Of a DNA stretch of 64,000 nucleotides, positions 63,501 through 64,000 are shown one piece after another (position 1 is the first letter of the stretch; every line of letters starts with the position of its first letter). A program made the position numbers and the translations under genes. This DNA is from Ideonella sp. A 288 (GTDB taxonomy: Bacteria; Pseudomonadota; Gammaproteobacteria; Burkholderiales; Burkholderiaceae_C). The stretch spans positions 37,269-101,268 of the forward strand of contig NZ_MWLO01000155.1 in the NCBI RefSeq assembly GCF_002198735.1. Direction: 5' to 3'. A model generated the notes under the pieces. The model searched no databases and was not told the DNA's origin. It saw only the letters and a program-made list of their open reading frames with translations.

Positions 63501-64000
63501 ATGAACGACAGCGGGTTGTGGTGGATCGTGGGGGCGGCGCTGGCCGTTTTGGCGCTTTGGCAGTGGATCTCTTCGCGCCGACGTGCCCGGGACCGGACGC
63601 TGGAGGAGGGCCAGGCATCGCAGGGCGGACCCACGCTGGGTCCGCCGATCGAAGGACCCGAGGCGGACGATGGCCAAGCCCGCGAGGCCGCGGAAGCCCA
63701 GGCGGCCCGCGAGGCCGCGGAAGCCCAGGCGGCCCGCGAGGCTGCAGAAGCCCAGGCAGCCCGCGAGGCAGCAGAAGCCCAGGCAGCCCGCGAGGCCGCG
63801 GAAGCCCAGGCGGCCCGCGAGGCCGCGGAAGCCCAGGCAGCCGGCGAGGCTGCAGAAGCCCAGGCAGCCCGCGAGGCTGCAGAAGCGCAGGCAGCCCGCG
63901 ACGCTGCGGAAGCCCAGGCAGCCCGCGACGCTGCGGAAGCCCAGGCAGCCCGCGAGGCTGCAGAAGCCCAGGCAGCCCGCGAGGCTGCAGAAGCCCAGGC
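63501..64000 (+). CDS. Membrane-anchored protein with 9-residue Ala/Glu repeats (3' end missing)
   Basis: ATG 63501 with AAGG about ten bases before; an N-terminal helix (LWWIVGAALAVLALWQW) followed by basic residues SSRRRARDR, so probably N-out/C-in single pass. From about residue 60 the sequence is a run of 9-residue units (consensus AREAAEAQA), predicted to be a long charged alpha helix or coiled coil like TolA domain II. It runs past the window end. Confidence 0.75.
   Translation, partial: MNDSGLWWIVGAALAVLALWQWISSRRRARDRTLEEGQASQGGPTLGPPIEGPEADDGQAREAAEAQAAREAAEAQAAREAAEAQAAREAAEAQAAREAAEAQAAREAAEAQAAGEAAEAQAAREAAEAQAARDAAEAQAARDAAEAQAAREAAEAQAAREAAEAQ
63678..64000 (+). repeat. Twelve tandem 27-bp repeats inside a coding sequence
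   Basis: Units of 27 bp beginning GCCCGCGAGG repeat in phase 12 times to the last base of the window. Differences are mostly synonymous (GCCGCG/GCTGCA/GCAGCA), with a few changes such as Glu to Asp and one Arg to Gly. It continues beyond 64000. Confidence 0.9.

Noticed and set aside
63678..64000. CRISPR-like regular repeats
   Set aside because: The 27-bp units abut without spacers and stay in one reading frame, so they are protein-coding repeats.

Overview
The window looks like a chromosomal segment of a high-GC betaproteobacterium, most likely a Burkholderiales member of the Leptothrix/Rubrivivax/Ideonella type. This is inferred from GC-rich coding bias, dense ATGA/TGATG gene overlaps and the gene families present; no species is claimed.

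Left part (1-18.4 kb): an acid phosphatase fragment; a small integrative island (about 1772-7586) inserted at the 3' end of a tRNA-Ser(UGA) gene, carrying a tyrosine integrase, AlpA-like regulator, primase-like and RecA-like ATPase genes; then ordinary accessory and housekeeping genes (four-helix sensor-like membrane protein, secreted RCC1-repeat protein, ApaH, CNNM/CorC-type CBS protein, SapC-family protein). A MarR regulator is divergent from an FAD aromatic hydroxylase with a DUF2783 partner, followed by a MetE-like methyltransferase and a PaaG-like isomerase.

Central part (18.4-53 kb): this is the most interesting region. Eleven c-type cytochromes with 42 CxxCH motifs are intermixed with four NHL-propeller lipoproteins, a PpiC-type prolyl isomerase, a 633-aa predicted outer-membrane beta-barrel, two paralogous export/coil proteins, and an 11-haem secreted cytochrome. 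Two sets of haem-attachment genes follow: System II-like ResB/CcsA and System I CcmEFGHI without CcmABCD. Then come thioredoxin-like and membrane proteins, a two-component system (HAMP kinase plus sigma54-activating response regulator), and a Sel1/cytochrome/propeller operon. The layout resembles Geobacter-type extracellular electron transfer or cytochrome-nanowire loci, in a betaproteobacterial setting. I see seven good (and one weaker) -24/-12 sigma54 promoters in this region, and a repeated palindrome TTCCCG-N4-CGGGAA upstream of several. I read this as one regulon controlled by the sigma54 activator encoded inside it. The kinase has Asn where the phosphoacceptor His is expected.

Right part (53-64 kb): a sigma-70-family factor, an unknown 182-aa protein, a 955-aa TPR-CHAT protease-like protein and a secreted subtilisin form a candidate regulatory/proteolytic module. 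A large CHASE-PAS-PAS hybrid kinase with REC-REC-HPt follows on the minus strand, then a small secreted protein and the start of a membrane-anchored protein made of 27-bp/9-residue repeats that runs off the window.
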